Positions 9,088 through 18,594 of a DNA stretch of 64,000 nucleotides are shown piece by piece. Source of the stretch: CAVWCW01 sp963753615. Its GTDB lineage: Bacteria > Pseudomonadota > Gammaproteobacteria > Chromatiales > Chromatiaceae. The stretch lies in assembly GCA_963753615.1 (NCBI GenBank), contig CAVWCW010000034.1, forward strand, positions 10,598-74,597. Reading direction: 5' to 3'. Below the pieces are notes generated by a model. The model searched no databases and had not been told where the DNA came from. It saw only the letters and a list, made by a program, of their open reading frames with translations. The position numbers and the translations under genes are program-made. Each line of letters opens with the position of its first letter. The first letter of the stretch is position 1.

Positions 9088-10908
9088 ATGCAGTTTCGCT
9101 GGAACACCGGAGCAGCGCTTCTTGCTTTACTCGCCGCCGCCCTTGCGGTGCCCGCCTGGACCGCGGGTGCGGCAGAGGGGACGGGTATCCATCCTCTGGC
9201 ACCGCCGGATCGGTCCAGCCCGCGGGCGACGCTGCGCAGTTTCATTGCCAACGCTGATCAGGCCTATCGGCTGTACCTGACGGATAAGGACGCGGACGAG
9301 GCCGCCTATGCCTTCAGGCGTGCGGTCGAATGTCTCGACCTTAGCGCCGTGGCGCCTACCTTGCATTTCGATGTGGGTGGCTACTCGGTGCTGGTGCTCA
9401 AGGAGGTGCTGGACCGGATCGATTTACCCCCATACCAGGATATCCCGGGCGCCGATTCAGAACTGGACCGCTGGCGCTTGCCCGACACCGAGATCGTCAT
9501 CCGGCGTGTGGAGGAAGGCGATCGAGAAGGCGAGTTTCTGTTCAGTGCCGATACCGTCGAGCGTGTCGAACAGTTCTACGAGCGGATCAAGGACCTGCCT
9601 TACCGCCCCGGCGCCAGCGAGGGGCTGCTCGGTTTCTACCTGGACAACCCTGGGGGGATGGTCCCGCTTCATTGGGGGGAGGCATTGCCGGCCTGGGCCG
9701 GCATCCGGGTGTTCGAACGGCCGGTTTGGAAGTGGTTGGCGTTGATTGGGTTCATGCTCCTGGGGGCGGTGGCGGTGGTCGGCGTGCGCCGGGTGGGGCG
9801 CCGCTGGGACCGCAGGGTCGGCGAGCGGGCCGGTTACCTGCGCCTAGGTGCCTTGATGTTCGGACTAAGCCTGGTCGCCTTGGCCTGGGCGTTGGATGTC
9901 TTCGTCGACGACGTGATCGGCTTGCGCGGTGATGTCGAGGCCTTCATCAAGCGGGGCGCGCTGATCTTCGCTTTCACGGCTGCTGTATTCTGTGTTTTTG
10001 CCGGCTTCGAGATCCTCGGCGCGGTGCTCGTGGCGTCCTCGCGCAGCCCGGTCAATGGCGCTGATGCCCATCTGATTCGGATCCTAGTCCGAATCGTGGC
10101 GATCGGTGTACTGGTCTACGTGCTGATCGAGGCCAGCGCCTACCTGGGATGGGCGGTGGCGCCGCTGGTCGCCGGACTCGGCGTCGGCGGCCTGGCGGTG
10201 GCGCTTGCCGCTCGGCCAACCTTCGAAAACGTCATCGGCGGCCTGATCCTGTTTGCGGACAAGCCGTTCCGCGTCGGCGATCTCTGCCGGTTCGGCGAAG
10301 ACATCGGGCATGTGGAGACCATCGGCTTGCGCTCGACCCGCATCCGCACCCTGGAGCGGTCCCTGGTCAGCGTGCCCAACGCCGACATGGCGATGATGAA
10401 GATCGACAATCTGGGCCTGCGGGATATGCGCCTGCTGCAAAGGAACCTGGGCCTGCGCTACGAGACCACCCCGGATCAACTGCGTTGGGTATTGGCGAAG
10501 ACCCGCGAGATGCTGCTCTCCCATCCGATGGTGTCGCCCGACCGGCTGCGGGTCCGGTTCAGCGGCTACGGGGCCTATTCGTTGGACCTGGAGATTTACG
10601 CCTATCTCAAGTGCCAGACCCAGGACAGCTATCTCGCGATCGCTGAAGATCTGATGCTGCGGGTTATGGATATAGTGAACGAGGCCGGTACTGCCTTCGC
10701 GTTCCCCTCGCAGGTGAACTATCTGGGGCGCGACGAGGGTGTCGACGTCGTGCAGCGGGAGCAACGGGAGGCGGAGGTGAAGCAGTGGCGCCAGCGCGAC
10801 AAGCTGCCGTTTCCGGATTTTGACGAAGAGGATGTGGACCAACTCGGGGATACGCTGGATTACCCGCCGCGCGGCTCCCCCCACTACAAGCCGCGTTCCC
10901 GCCAGTAG
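9088..10908 (+). CDS. MscS-family mechanosensitive channel with periplasmic N-terminal domain
   Basis: This 606-residue inner-membrane channel is predicted to open on hypo-osmotic shock. A signal-like segment (residues 5-25) precedes a roughly 185-residue extracytoplasmic domain. About five membrane helices follow (residues ~212-370), the last being the pore-lining TM3 region, where VAGLGVGGLAVALAARPTFE shows the Gly/Ala packing pattern of MscS. The MscS beta domain follows (LFADKPFRVGDL; a block like RTLERSLVSVPNADM). The charged C-terminus is cytoplasmic. It is longer than E. coli MscS (286 residues) and belongs to the larger YnaI/YbdG-like classes. It appears to be a single gene. Confidence 0.88.
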   Translation: MQFRWNTGAALLALLAAALAVPAWTAGAAEGTGIHPLAPPDRSSPRATLRSFIANADQAYRLYLTDKDADEAAYAFRRAVECLDLSAVAPTLHFDVGGYSVLVLKEVLDRIDLPPYQDIPGADSELDRWRLPDTEIVIRRVEEGDREGEFLFSADTVERVEQFYERIKDLPYRPGASEGLLGFYLDNPGGMVPLHWGEALPAWAGIRVFERPVWKWLALIGFMLLGAVAVVGVRRVGRRWDRRVGERAGYLRLGALMFGLSLVALAWALDVFVDDVIGLRGDVEAFIKRGALIFAFTAAVFCVFAGFEILGAVLVASSRSPVNGADAHLIRILVRIVAIGVLVYVLIEASAYLGWAVAPLVAGLGVGGLAVALAARPTFENVIGGLILFADKPFRVGDLCRFGEDIGHVETIGLRSTRIRTLERSLVSVPNADMAMMKIDNLGLRDMRLLQRNLGLRYETTPDQLRWVLAKTREMLLSHPMVSPDRLRVRFSGYGAYSLDLEIYAYLKCQTQDSYLAIAEDLMLRVMDIVNEAGTAFAFPSQVNYLGRDEGVDVVQREQREAEVKQWRQRDKLPFPDFDEEDVDQLGDTLDYPPRGSPHYKPRSRQ

Positions 10909-11283
10909 ATTCGATCTAGAGAGATTTAATAGGCCAGCCGTGAGTTTGGCTGTGAGTGGAGTTCGAATCCAATCAGCGCCGATGCTCTCGGCCCCCGTTC
11001 CGGCAGACCGCCGAGATCAGCGGTTTCTTTGCGGGCTCGCCGCGTTTGATCGCTTGCCGACCGGTTGACCCGCATCATTCACCAGGTCGCCAGGCGGCTG
11101 GGATAAGCGACTGGAAATTCGAGGTCTTGAATAGGACTGCGGGGGCGTCTGCAGCGAAACCCCCTGGATAACGCCGCCTGGCTATCGCACCCCTGGCTGG
11201 TTCCTGCGCCAGGGACGCGATACCTGGTGAAGTATCCGGGGTAAGATTAGGTATCCCTACCCGCCGCCAAGGAACCCATCCCG
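10909..11283. other. Intergenic region containing repeat copy A
   Basis: This 375-base gap lies between the mechanosensitive channel and the macroglobulin gene. It contains a 69-base dispersed repeat (11172-11240), described separately. Nothing else is identifiable; the T-loop-like GTTCGAATCC near 10965 has no tRNA around it. Confidence 0.5.
11172..11240 (+). repeat. Dispersed intergenic repeat, copy A (short form)
   Basis: This 69-base unit begins CGCCGCCTGGCTATCGC and ends GGTGAAGTATCCGGG. It matches the two ends of a 152-base copy at 33777-33928, with only a few mismatches. It contains the inverted repeat CCCTGGC / GCCAGGG with a 10-base loop, so the RNA or single strand could form a hairpin. 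It lies just upstream of the macroglobulin gene. Confidence 0.8.
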
Positions 11284-14200
11284 ATGAGCCCGCGACTCGC
11301 CGTTTTAGCTGCCCTGGCCTTTTGGTTGCTGTCGAGCGCCGCCTGGTCGGGCGAAGATCCTTTGCACCAGGTTGCGGCGCAGGCCGAAACCTATGCGGCC
11401 GAGCTTGAGCGGGCCGGGCGGGGCTATAGCGAGTCGGAGCGCCAGTCCCTCGCCGCGGCCGCTCGGGTGCTGTCGAGCCGCAACCAGTGCGGCCAGTCCC
11501 TGGGGCTGCGCAAGCTGGTGGTGAGCGCGGCGGCCCAAGCGCGCGATTGGCTGGCCCTGGCGGTCGATGCCCGCTGCGCCCGTAGCTGGGAGGATGCGGT
11601 GAATGCGGGCTACCTGGCTGCCGAGAGTGCCGAGGACCCGCGCCGGCGCCAGCAGGCCCTGCTGGGGCTCGCCCAGGCCCTGGAAGGGCACTGGAGCTAT
11701 GGCGCCGCCGAGGCCTTGGCGGCCTATCGGGAGGCGGCGCAGTTGGGACCGGTGCGCGGCATCGAAGAGCGCATTGCCCGCCTCGAGGCCGAGCTGGCAG
11801 AGCAGAGCGGGCTGCGCATCGACCGCGACTTTACCCAGACCGAGGCCGGAGCGCCGGGCATCTGTCTCGATTTCAGCGAGGGCATGCCGGAGCCTGAAAG
11901 CCAACGCTACGGCGACTACATCCGTTTCGAGCCCGATTTCCAGGCCAGCTTCCGGCTTGCCGCCTTCGACGAGGTCTGTGCCGAAGGGGCCGAGTTCGGC
12001 ACCGATTACCGGGTGCGCATCCTTCCGGGCCTGCGCGGAAACGACGGCGGTGAGCTGTCCCGGACCCTGACCCGTGAGGTCGAAGTCGGGGACCGCAGCC
12101 CCACCCTCTGGTTCCAAAACAGCCTCCATGTGCTGCCCCGGGGCGGCGGCGGGGTGCCTCTGCACAGCGTCAACCTGGAGCAGGCTGAGCTGGCCCTGTA
12201 CCGCATCGACGAGCGCAATCTGCAGCAGGAGTTCGTGCGCAACAAGTTCCACGCCGACATCGACCGCTGGGAGGCCGAGCGCCTGCGCGACCAACTGGGC
12301 GAGCAGGTCTGGAGCGGCCGCGTCGAGCTGGCGTTGCGGCGCAACCGTGAAGCCCTGACCCAGCTGCCGATTGCCGATCTGATCGCTCCCCAACCCGGGG
12401 TCTATGTGCTCACCGCCGCCCAGATCCCTGCGGCGGGCCAGGACCAGCCCCGCCAGCGGGCCGCCCAGTGGTTGGTGGTCTCGGACCTGGGCCTAACCAG
12501 CTACCGTGGGCGCGACGGTCTGACCCTGGTGGCCCGCAGCCTGGCCAGCGCCGCGCCCCTGGCCGGGGTGCGCCTGGCCCTATACGGACGCAACAACCGC
12601 CTGCTGGCGGAGGCCGAGAGCGATGCCAACGGTGTGGCGCGCCTGCCCGCTGCCAGTCTTGGCGCCAGCGGCGGTGCTTCTCCCGGCCTGGTGCTCGCCT
12701 TTGGCCCGGGCGACGACTTCAACTTCCTCGACCTGGAGGCGAGCGCCTTCGACCTGAGCGACCGCGGGGTCGGCGGCCGGCCTGCCCCGGGGCCTCTGGA
12801 TGCGTTCGTGTATGCCGAGCGCGGGGTCTACCGCCCCGGCGACCAGGTGCAGCTCGCGCTGCTGCTGCGCAATGACCGGGGCCTGGCGGTGGACGGCTTG
12901 CCCCTGACCCTGCGCCTGCTGCGCCCGGACGAGCAGCAGGCCGGCGAATGGCTGCTGCACCCCCAGGGGGCCGGGGGCTATCAGGTCGAGTTGCCGATCT
13001 CCGCCAGCGCCGCCACCGGCCGCTGGAAGGTCCTGGCTTATGTGGACCCGAAGGCCGCGCCGGTAGGGGAGACCGCGTTTCTGGTCGAGGCGATCGTCCC
13101 GCCGCGCATCGAGGTCGAGCTGACGGAGGCGCCGGATCAGCCCCTGCGGCCGGATACCGAGGCCGACTTCGCCATTCAGGCCCGCTACCTGTTCGGGGCC
13201 CCGGCCGCCGATCTGCCCGCCCAGGCCGAGGTGCGGGTGGAGCCGGACCCCGACCCCTTCCCGGGCTACCCGGGCTACCGCTTCGGCCCGGTGGACGAAC
13301 CCTCCGACAGCGTGTTGCTGCCTCTGGAGCCTCGACGCACCGATGCCGGGGGCCGGGCCGGATTTTCGTTGTCCATTGACCGGCTGCCCAAGGTGCGCCG
13401 TCCCTTGCGCGCCCTGTTGCGGGCCGAGGTGGTGGACGTGGACGGGCGCGCGGTGGCCGCCTCGCGCTGGGTGCCGGTGCGCCACCAGCCCTTGGTCCTG
13501 GGCGTCAAGGCGCCGGGGGAGGGGGCGGAACTGGCCGAGGGCAGCGAGGCGGTGTTCGAGCTGCTGGCGCTGGATTCGCTGGGCCAGCCCCAGGCTCGGA
13601 GCGGTCTGGAGTATCGCCTGCTGGAAGAGGAGATCCACTACCAGTGGTACCGGGACGGCGGCCAATGGCAGTACAAGCGCCAGCGCCGCGACCGCCTGCT
13701 GCGGGAGGGAGAGGTCGCCGTCGATGCCGAGGCCCCGGGTCGGGTCGGCATGCCTTTGGCCGCTGGCCGCTACCGCTTCGAGCTGCGGGACCCGGAAACC
13801 GGCCTGCTCAGCAGCGCCCGGGTCCGGGTCGGTTGGCAGTCCGCCGGCACCGATGCCGAAACCCCGGACATGCTGCGCTTGACCGGCGACCAGTCAGACT
13901 ATGCCCCCGGAACCATCGCCCGTATCCATATGCAGGCGCCGTTCGCGGGCCGCGCCGAGCTGGTGCTGGCCAATGACCGGGTGCTCTCGGTGCGCCAGAT
14001 CGAGCAAGTCGAAAGTGGCAGCGAGTTGCAAGTCGAAGTCGACCCGGCTTGGGGCGCAGGGGCCTATGCCCTGGTAACCGTCTACCGCCCGGACGGCGGC
14101 GAGGCCGGGCGCGGTCCGCGCCGCGCCGTGGGGGTGGTCTGGCTCGGCTTGCGCCAGGACGAGCGGCGGCTGGCGGTTGTCATCCAGGCCCCCGAACGCA

Positions 14201-16488
14201 GCCGCCCGGAGACCACCCAGGAAGTGGCTCTCCAGGTCAGCGGTCAGGCCCAGGGAGAGGCGGTGTTCGTCACCCTCGCTGCGGTGGACGACGGGGTGCT
14301 TCAGCTCACCGACTACCGGACCCCGAACCCCCTGGACCATTACTTCGGCCAGCGCCGGCTCGGGGTCGGTATGCGCGACCTCTACGGCCGCCTCATCGAT
14401 GGCCGTCAGGGCCGGCTCGGACGAATCCGCGCCGGCGGCGGGGCCGGGGCCGGACGCCAGGGTATGCCGGAATCGAATATCCGGGTGGTGTCCCTGTTCT
14501 CCGGGGTGATGAGCCTCGACGCCGAAGGCCGGGCCAGGGTGCCGTTGCAACTGCCGGCCTTCGACGGCCGGCTACGGCTCACCGCGGTGGCCTGGTCCGC
14601 TCAGCGCCTGGGCAGCGCCCGAGCCGATCTCACGGTGCGCGAGCCGGTGGTGGTGCTGCCCTCGCTTCCGCGCTTCCTGGCAGCCGGCGACCGCAGCCGG
14701 GCCAGCCTGCTGATCCAGAATCTGGAAGGGCCCCCCGGCGCCTACCGCCTCGACTGGCAGGCGGGCGGCGCCTTGGCGCCGGCCGCTGAGCGTCTGACCT
14801 TGGATCTGGCCGAGGGTCAGCGCCAGGTCCTTAGCCTGCCCCTACAGGCCCAGGTGGTGGGCCTGGGCACCCTGGAACTGCGCTTGCAAGGGCCAGATGG
14901 CCGGGACGTGGAGCGCCGGTTGCGGGTCGGCGTCCGCGCCCCCTTCATCCCCGAGACCCGGCGCCGCTACGGCCGCCTGGAGCCCGGTGCCGAGATCGAG
15001 CTGGGCCCGGAGCTGGCTGCCGGCCTGCGCAGCGAGACCCTGAGCGGAGCAGTCAGCCTGAGCGCGGATCCGGCCCTGGACGTGCCCGGGCTGCTGCGCC
15101 AGCTCGACCTCTATCCTTACGGTTGCCTGGAGCAGGTCACCAGCCGCGCGTTTCCCTTGCTGCACTTCGAGCGGCTGAGTGAGCGCTGGGGCTATGCCAG
15201 CGACGCCCCGGTGGCCGAGCGCCTGGACGAGGCGGTGACCCGCATCCTGGAGAAGCAGCTCGACAACGGCGGCTTCGCGCTCTGGAACCCGAACGGCGCG
15301 GAGGAACTCTGGCTCAGCGCCCATGCCCTCGAATTCCTGCAACGGGCCCGGGCGGAAGGGGTGGCGGTGCCTGACTTCGCCTGGCGGCGCGGAATGGACT
15401 GGCTGCGGCGCCAGGTCGAGTACCCGGCTACCGAGGAACCCGAAGCCATGGCGGCCCAGATCTACGCCCTCTACCTGCTGGCCCGCGAGGGCGAGGGCCA
15501 CTCGGAGACCGCACGCTACCTGCTCGACGAGCTGGGCGAGCGCTTGCCGGGCCCCTTGGCCCTCGACCAACTGGGCTCGGCCCTGGCCCTGATGGGCGAC
15601 CGGGAGCGCGCGCGCCGAGCCCTGGCTCTGGCGGACGCCGCCGAGCGAGACGCGGACCTGCGCGACTACGGCTCGGTTCTGCGCGACCAGGCGGCCCGCG
15701 TGCTGCTGCGCAGCGAGCTGCCGGAGCTGGACCCGGAGCTGGCAGATCCGGCCCTGGCGGAGCGGGTGCAACGCCTGGCCGAGGCCTTGGCCGACGACCA
15801 ATGGCTGTCGACCCAGGAGCAGGCCTGGCTGGTGCGCGCCGCCAATGCGCTCAGCGGTTCCGGCGCCTCGCTGGCGTTGAGCCTGGACGCCGGCCCGCTG
15901 CCGGCCCGCCCCGGGCCCCTGGTCCTGCGTCCGGGCGCCGGTGCCCTGGAGACCGGGCTGAATATTGGTAATCGCGGAGGCGAGGCGGTCTGGTACGGGG
16001 CAGTGGTCAGCGGCAGCCCGACCGAGGCTCCGCCGCCCCTGGCCCGGGGATTGAGTATTCGGCGCAGCCTGTTTGATCTGCAGGGCCGGCCTCTGGAGCC
16101 GGAAGCTTTGGCCCAGGGTCAGATGCTGCTGGTGCTGCTGGAGGGCGAGGCGGAAACCGACGGATTGAAGCACCAGGCCCTGATCGTCGATCCCCTGGCC
16201 GCCGGCCTGGAGGTGGAGAGCCCCAACCTGGCCCAGTCCCGCAGCGCCGCAGATCTGAGCTGGCTTGGGGAGCTGAGCCGGCCGCTGTACGCGGATGCGC
16301 TGGACGACCGTTTCGTCGCTGCCCTCGACCTGGCCGGGGACGAGCGCAGTTTCCGCATAGCCTACCTGGCGCGGGCCGTGAACCCGGGCAGCTACCGGCT
16401 GCCGCCGCCGCAGGTGGAAGACATGTACAAGCCCCGCTATCGGGGTCGGGGCGAGTCCGGATGGCTGCAGGTCGCGCCCGCACCCTGA
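11284..16488 (+). CDS. yfhM: Bacterial alpha-2-macroglobulin (YfhM-like)
   Basis: This 1734-residue periplasmic protease trap is of the type that works with PBP1C to protect the envelope. A signal peptide covers residues 1-22. Unlike E. coli YfhM I see no lipobox Cys at the cleavage site, so it may be soluble. MG-type beta domains fill the first 1200 residues. The thioester motif is intact as PYGCLEQVTS, with Cys1281 and Gln1284, inside an alpha/alpha toroid-like C-terminal third. The gene is very GC-rich and overlaps pbpC by 28 bases, which implies coupling. E. coli YfhM is about 1650 residues, so the length fits. The function is inferred from the family and from the pbpC linkage. Confidence 0.9.
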   Translation: MSPRLAVLAALAFWLLSSAAWSGEDPLHQVAAQAETYAAELERAGRGYSESERQSLAAAARVLSSRNQCGQSLGLRKLVVSAAAQARDWLALAVDARCARSWEDAVNAGYLAAESAEDPRRRQQALLGLAQALEGHWSYGAAEALAAYREAAQLGPVRGIEERIARLEAELAEQSGLRIDRDFTQTEAGAPGICLDFSEGMPEPESQRYGDYIRFEPDFQASFRLAAFDEVCAEGAEFGTDYRVRILPGLRGNDGGELSRTLTREVEVGDRSPTLWFQNSLHVLPRGGGGVPLHSVNLEQAELALYRIDERNLQQEFVRNKFHADIDRWEAERLRDQLGEQVWSGRVELALRRNREALTQLPIADLIAPQPGVYVLTAAQIPAAGQDQPRQRAAQWLVVSDLGLTSYRGRDGLTLVARSLASAAPLAGVRLALYGRNNRLLAEAESDANGVARLPAASLGASGGASPGLVLAFGPGDDFNFLDLEASAFDLSDRGVGGRPAPGPLDAFVYAERGVYRPGDQVQLALLLRNDRGLAVDGLPLTLRLLRPDEQQAGEWLLHPQGAGGYQVELPISASAATGRWKVLAYVDPKAAPVGETAFLVEAIVPPRIEVELTEAPDQPLRPDTEADFAIQARYLFGAPAADLPAQAEVRVEPDPDPFPGYPGYRFGPVDEPSDSVLLPLEPRRTDAGGRAGFSLSIDRLPKVRRPLRALLRAEVVDVDGRAVAASRWVPVRHQPLVLGVKAPGEGAELAEGSEAVFELLALDSLGQPQARSGLEYRLLEEEIHYQWYRDGGQWQYKRQRRDRLLREGEVAVDAEAPGRVGMPLAAGRYRFELRDPETGLLSSARVRVGWQSAGTDAETPDMLRLTGDQSDYAPGTIARIHMQAPFAGRAELVLANDRVLSVRQIEQVESGSELQVEVDPAWGAGAYALVTVYRPDGGEAGRGPRRAVGVVWLGLRQDERRLAVVIQAPERSRPETTQEVALQVSGQAQGEAVFVTLAAVDDGVLQLTDYRTPNPLDHYFGQRRLGVGMRDLYGRLIDGRQGRLGRIRAGGGAGAGRQGMPESNIRVVSLFSGVMSLDAEGRARVPLQLPAFDGRLRLTAVAWSAQRLGSARADLTVREPVVVLPSLPRFLAAGDRSRASLLIQNLEGPPGAYRLDWQAGGALAPAAERLTLDLAEGQRQVLSLPLQAQVVGLGTLELRLQGPDGRDVERRLRVGVRAPFIPETRRRYGRLEPGAEIELGPELAAGLRSETLSGAVSLSADPALDVPGLLRQLDLYPYGCLEQVTSRAFPLLHFERLSERWGYASDAPVAERLDEAVTRILEKQLDNGGFALWNPNGAEELWLSAHALEFLQRARAEGVAVPDFAWRRGMDWLRRQVEYPATEEPEAMAAQIYALYLLAREGEGHSETARYLLDELGERLPGPLALDQLGSALALMGDRERARRALALADAAERDADLRDYGSVLRDQAARVLLRSELPELDPELADPALAERVQRLAEALADDQWLSTQEQAWLVRAANALSGSGASLALSLDAGPLPARPGPLVLRPGAGALETGLNIGNRGGEAVWYGAVVSGSPTEAPPPLARGLSIRRSLFDLQGRPLEPEALAQGQMLLVLLEGEAETDGLKHQALIVDPLAAGLEVESPNLAQSRSAADLSWLGELSRPLYADALDDRFVAALDLAGDERSFRIAYLARAVNPGSYRLPPPQVEDMYKPRYRGRGESGWLQVAPAP

Positions 16489-18548
16489 GCGGTTGGGCCG
16501 GGCTGGTTGCGGCCCTGGCCCTGCTGGCCTGGGCCCTGGACCGGGCCTTGCCTCCCCCCGGCATCCAGGGTCTGGAGTACACGGTAGAGGTACGCGACGC
16601 CAGTGGTGAGCCGCTGCGCCTGTACACTACCGGGGATGGCTACTGGCGGCTGCCTGCGGTCGAGCAGGCTCCGGACCCGCAGTTCCTGCGCCTGTTGCTG
16701 GCCTACGAGGACCGGCGCTTCTACCGTCATTCCGGGGTCGATCCGCTGGCCCTGGTGCGGGCCGCCTGGCAGGCCCTGACCCAGGGGCGGGTGGTCTCCG
16801 GCGGTTCCACCCTGAGCATGCAGCTTGCCCGCCTGCTCGAACCCCGGCCCCGCACCCTGGCCGCCAAGCTGCAGCAGATGCTGCGGGCCTGGCAGTTGGA
16901 GCGCCGCCTCGACAAGCAACAGATTCTGAACCTCTATCTGGATCTGGCCCCTTACGGCGGCAACCTGCAGGGGGTGCGGGCGGCCAGCCGCTTCTATTTC
17001 GGCAAGGAGCCGGGCTTTCTCAGCCTGGCCGAGGCGGCCCTGTTGGTGGCCTTGCCTCAGTCGCCCGAGCGGCGGCGCCCCGACCGCCACCCGCAAGCGG
17101 CACGCCAGGCCCGGGACCGGGTGCTGCAACGCCTGGCCGCGGCCGGGGTGATCGCCCCGGCGGAGGCGGCTCGGGCGATGGCCGAGCCGGTGCCCCGGGG
17201 CCGCCGAGCGACGCCCTTCCTCGCCCCCCACCTGGCGGACCGGCTGCGCACGGAGCGTCCGGGCCAGCTGGTGCTCCACAGCAGCATCGACGGCCGCCTG
17301 CAGCGCCGGCTGGAGGCCCTGGCGGGTCGCCACCAGCGCCGTCTCGGCGACGGGCTGACCCTGGCCGCCCTGGTGATCGAGCACGGTGCGGGGGCGGTAC
17401 GCGCCTACCTGGGTTCCGGGGAGTACTTCGCCCACGCTTTCCCGGGCCAGGTCGACATGCTGCGGGCGGTGCGCTCCCCCGGCTCCAGCCTCAAGCCCTT
17501 CATCTATGGTCTCGGCTTCGACGCCGGACTCATCCATCCGGAGACCCTGATCGAAGACCGGCCCGGGCCGGTCAGCGGCTATGCTCCGGATAATTTCGAC
17601 GGCCGCTACCTGGGCGAGATTCGGGTGCGCCAGGCCCTGGTGCAGTCACGTAACCTGCCGGCGGTGCGCTTGCTCGACCGCCTCGGTCCCGAGCCCTTCG
17701 TCCGGCGCCTTGAGCAGGCCGGCGTGCGCTTGCGCCTGCCCCGGGCGGTGGAGCGCCCGGGCCTGCCGATCGCCTTGGGCGGGGTGGGGCTGACCCCGGA
17801 GGAACTGGGCGGGCTGTATGCGGCCCTGGCCGAGGGCGGGCGCTATCGGGCGCCCGGGCTTTGGGCCCAGGCGCCCGCCGAACCCGAGCTGGCCCTGCTG
17901 TCGCCCGCCGCCGCCTGGTACCTGACCGATATCCTTGCCGAGGTCCCGCTGCCCGCAGGTTTCGCCCCGGGGCCGCGCCGCATCGCCTTCAAGACCGGCA
18001 CCTCCTATGGCTTCCGAGATGCCTGGTGCCTGGGCTACGGCGCCCGCTATACGGTGGCGGTCTGGGCCGGGCGCCCCGACGGTGGCTATACCCCCGGGCT
18101 CTCGGGCCTGGGGACGGCGGCCCCGGCCCTGTTGGAGGTGTTCGACCTGCTGGCGGACCCGGGGGTCGAGCCGCTGCTGCATGCCCGTCCCCCGGAGGTC
18201 CTGCTGGCCGGCCACCGCGGGCTGCCGGCGGCCCTGCAGCGCTTCGGCGATACGACCCCGGGGGCGGTGGGCCCGACGTCGGCGGGGTCCGGGCCGCGCA
18301 TTCGCTACCCGCCCGCGGGCAGCTTGGTGGAGTTGGAGGCGCGGCCCGAAGCGCGCATTCTGGTCGAGGCCGCCGGCGGCCAGCCGCCCTACCATTGGTT
18401 GCTTGACGGACGCTACCTCACCAGCTCCGAGGAGCGCCCGAGGCTGGCTTGGCGACCGTCGGGAAGCGGCCCGGTGAGCCTGACCCTGATCGATCATCGA
18501 GGGCGTTCGGATAGAGTCGAATTCGAGCTCAGGAGCTTCCCCGAGTAG
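16461..18548 (+). CDS. pbpC: Penicillin-binding protein 1C
   Basis: This 695-residue bifunctional class A-like PBP polymerises glycan strands. An N-terminal anchor (residues ~11-28) leads into a GT51 transglycosylase domain with catalytic Glu83 in YEDRRFYRH, then GGSTLSMQLARLL. The transpeptidase-like domain has the SxxK serine in SPGSSLKPF (Ser342, Lys345) and KTG at 511-513 in KTGTSYG. A C-terminal BiPBP_C-type domain ends near residue 690. The ATG at 16461 lies inside the macroglobulin gene, 28 bases before its end, as in many yfhM-pbpC operons. The two proteins are expected to act together in the periplasm. Confidence 0.93.
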   Translation: MAAGRARTLSGWAGLVAALALLAWALDRALPPPGIQGLEYTVEVRDASGEPLRLYTTGDGYWRLPAVEQAPDPQFLRLLLAYEDRRFYRHSGVDPLALVRAAWQALTQGRVVSGGSTLSMQLARLLEPRPRTLAAKLQQMLRAWQLERRLDKQQILNLYLDLAPYGGNLQGVRAASRFYFGKEPGFLSLAEAALLVALPQSPERRRPDRHPQAARQARDRVLQRLAAAGVIAPAEAARAMAEPVPRGRRATPFLAPHLADRLRTERPGQLVLHSSIDGRLQRRLEALAGRHQRRLGDGLTLAALVIEHGAGAVRAYLGSGEYFAHAFPGQVDMLRAVRSPGSSLKPFIYGLGFDAGLIHPETLIEDRPGPVSGYAPDNFDGRYLGEIRVRQALVQSRNLPAVRLLDRLGPEPFVRRLEQAGVRLRLPRAVERPGLPIALGGVGLTPEELGGLYAALAEGGRYRAPGLWAQAPAEPELALLSPAAAWYLTDILAEVPLPAGFAPGPRRIAFKTGTSYGFRDAWCLGYGARYTVAVWAGRPDGGYTPGLSGLGTAAPALLEVFDLLADPGVEPLLHARPPEVLLAGHRGLPAALQRFGDTTPGAVGPTSAGSGPRIRYPPAGSLVELEARPEARILVEAAGGQPPYHWLLDGRYLTSSEERPRLAWRPSGSGPVSLTLIDHRGRSDRVEFELRSFPE

Positions 18549-18582
18549 GCGGCTTCCACTACAACAAACAAGGCGATTCCGG

Positions 18583-18594
18583 TATAGTTCGCCG
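18583..18594 (+). promoter_or_regulatory. -10 hexamer TATAGT abutting the accA start codon
   Basis: TATAGT lies at 18583-18588, six bases before the ATG at 18595, and no Shine-Dalgarno sequence precedes that ATG. The spacing would put transcription initiation at or next to the start codon, which implies a leaderless accA mRNA. No good -35 box is seen. Alternatively accA is read through from pbpC, 46 bases upstream. Confidence 0.4.

Noticed and set aside
10955..10985. GTTCGAATCC resembling a tRNA T-loop
   Set aside because: The flanking bases do not form a T-stem, and no acceptor, D or anticodon arm is found.
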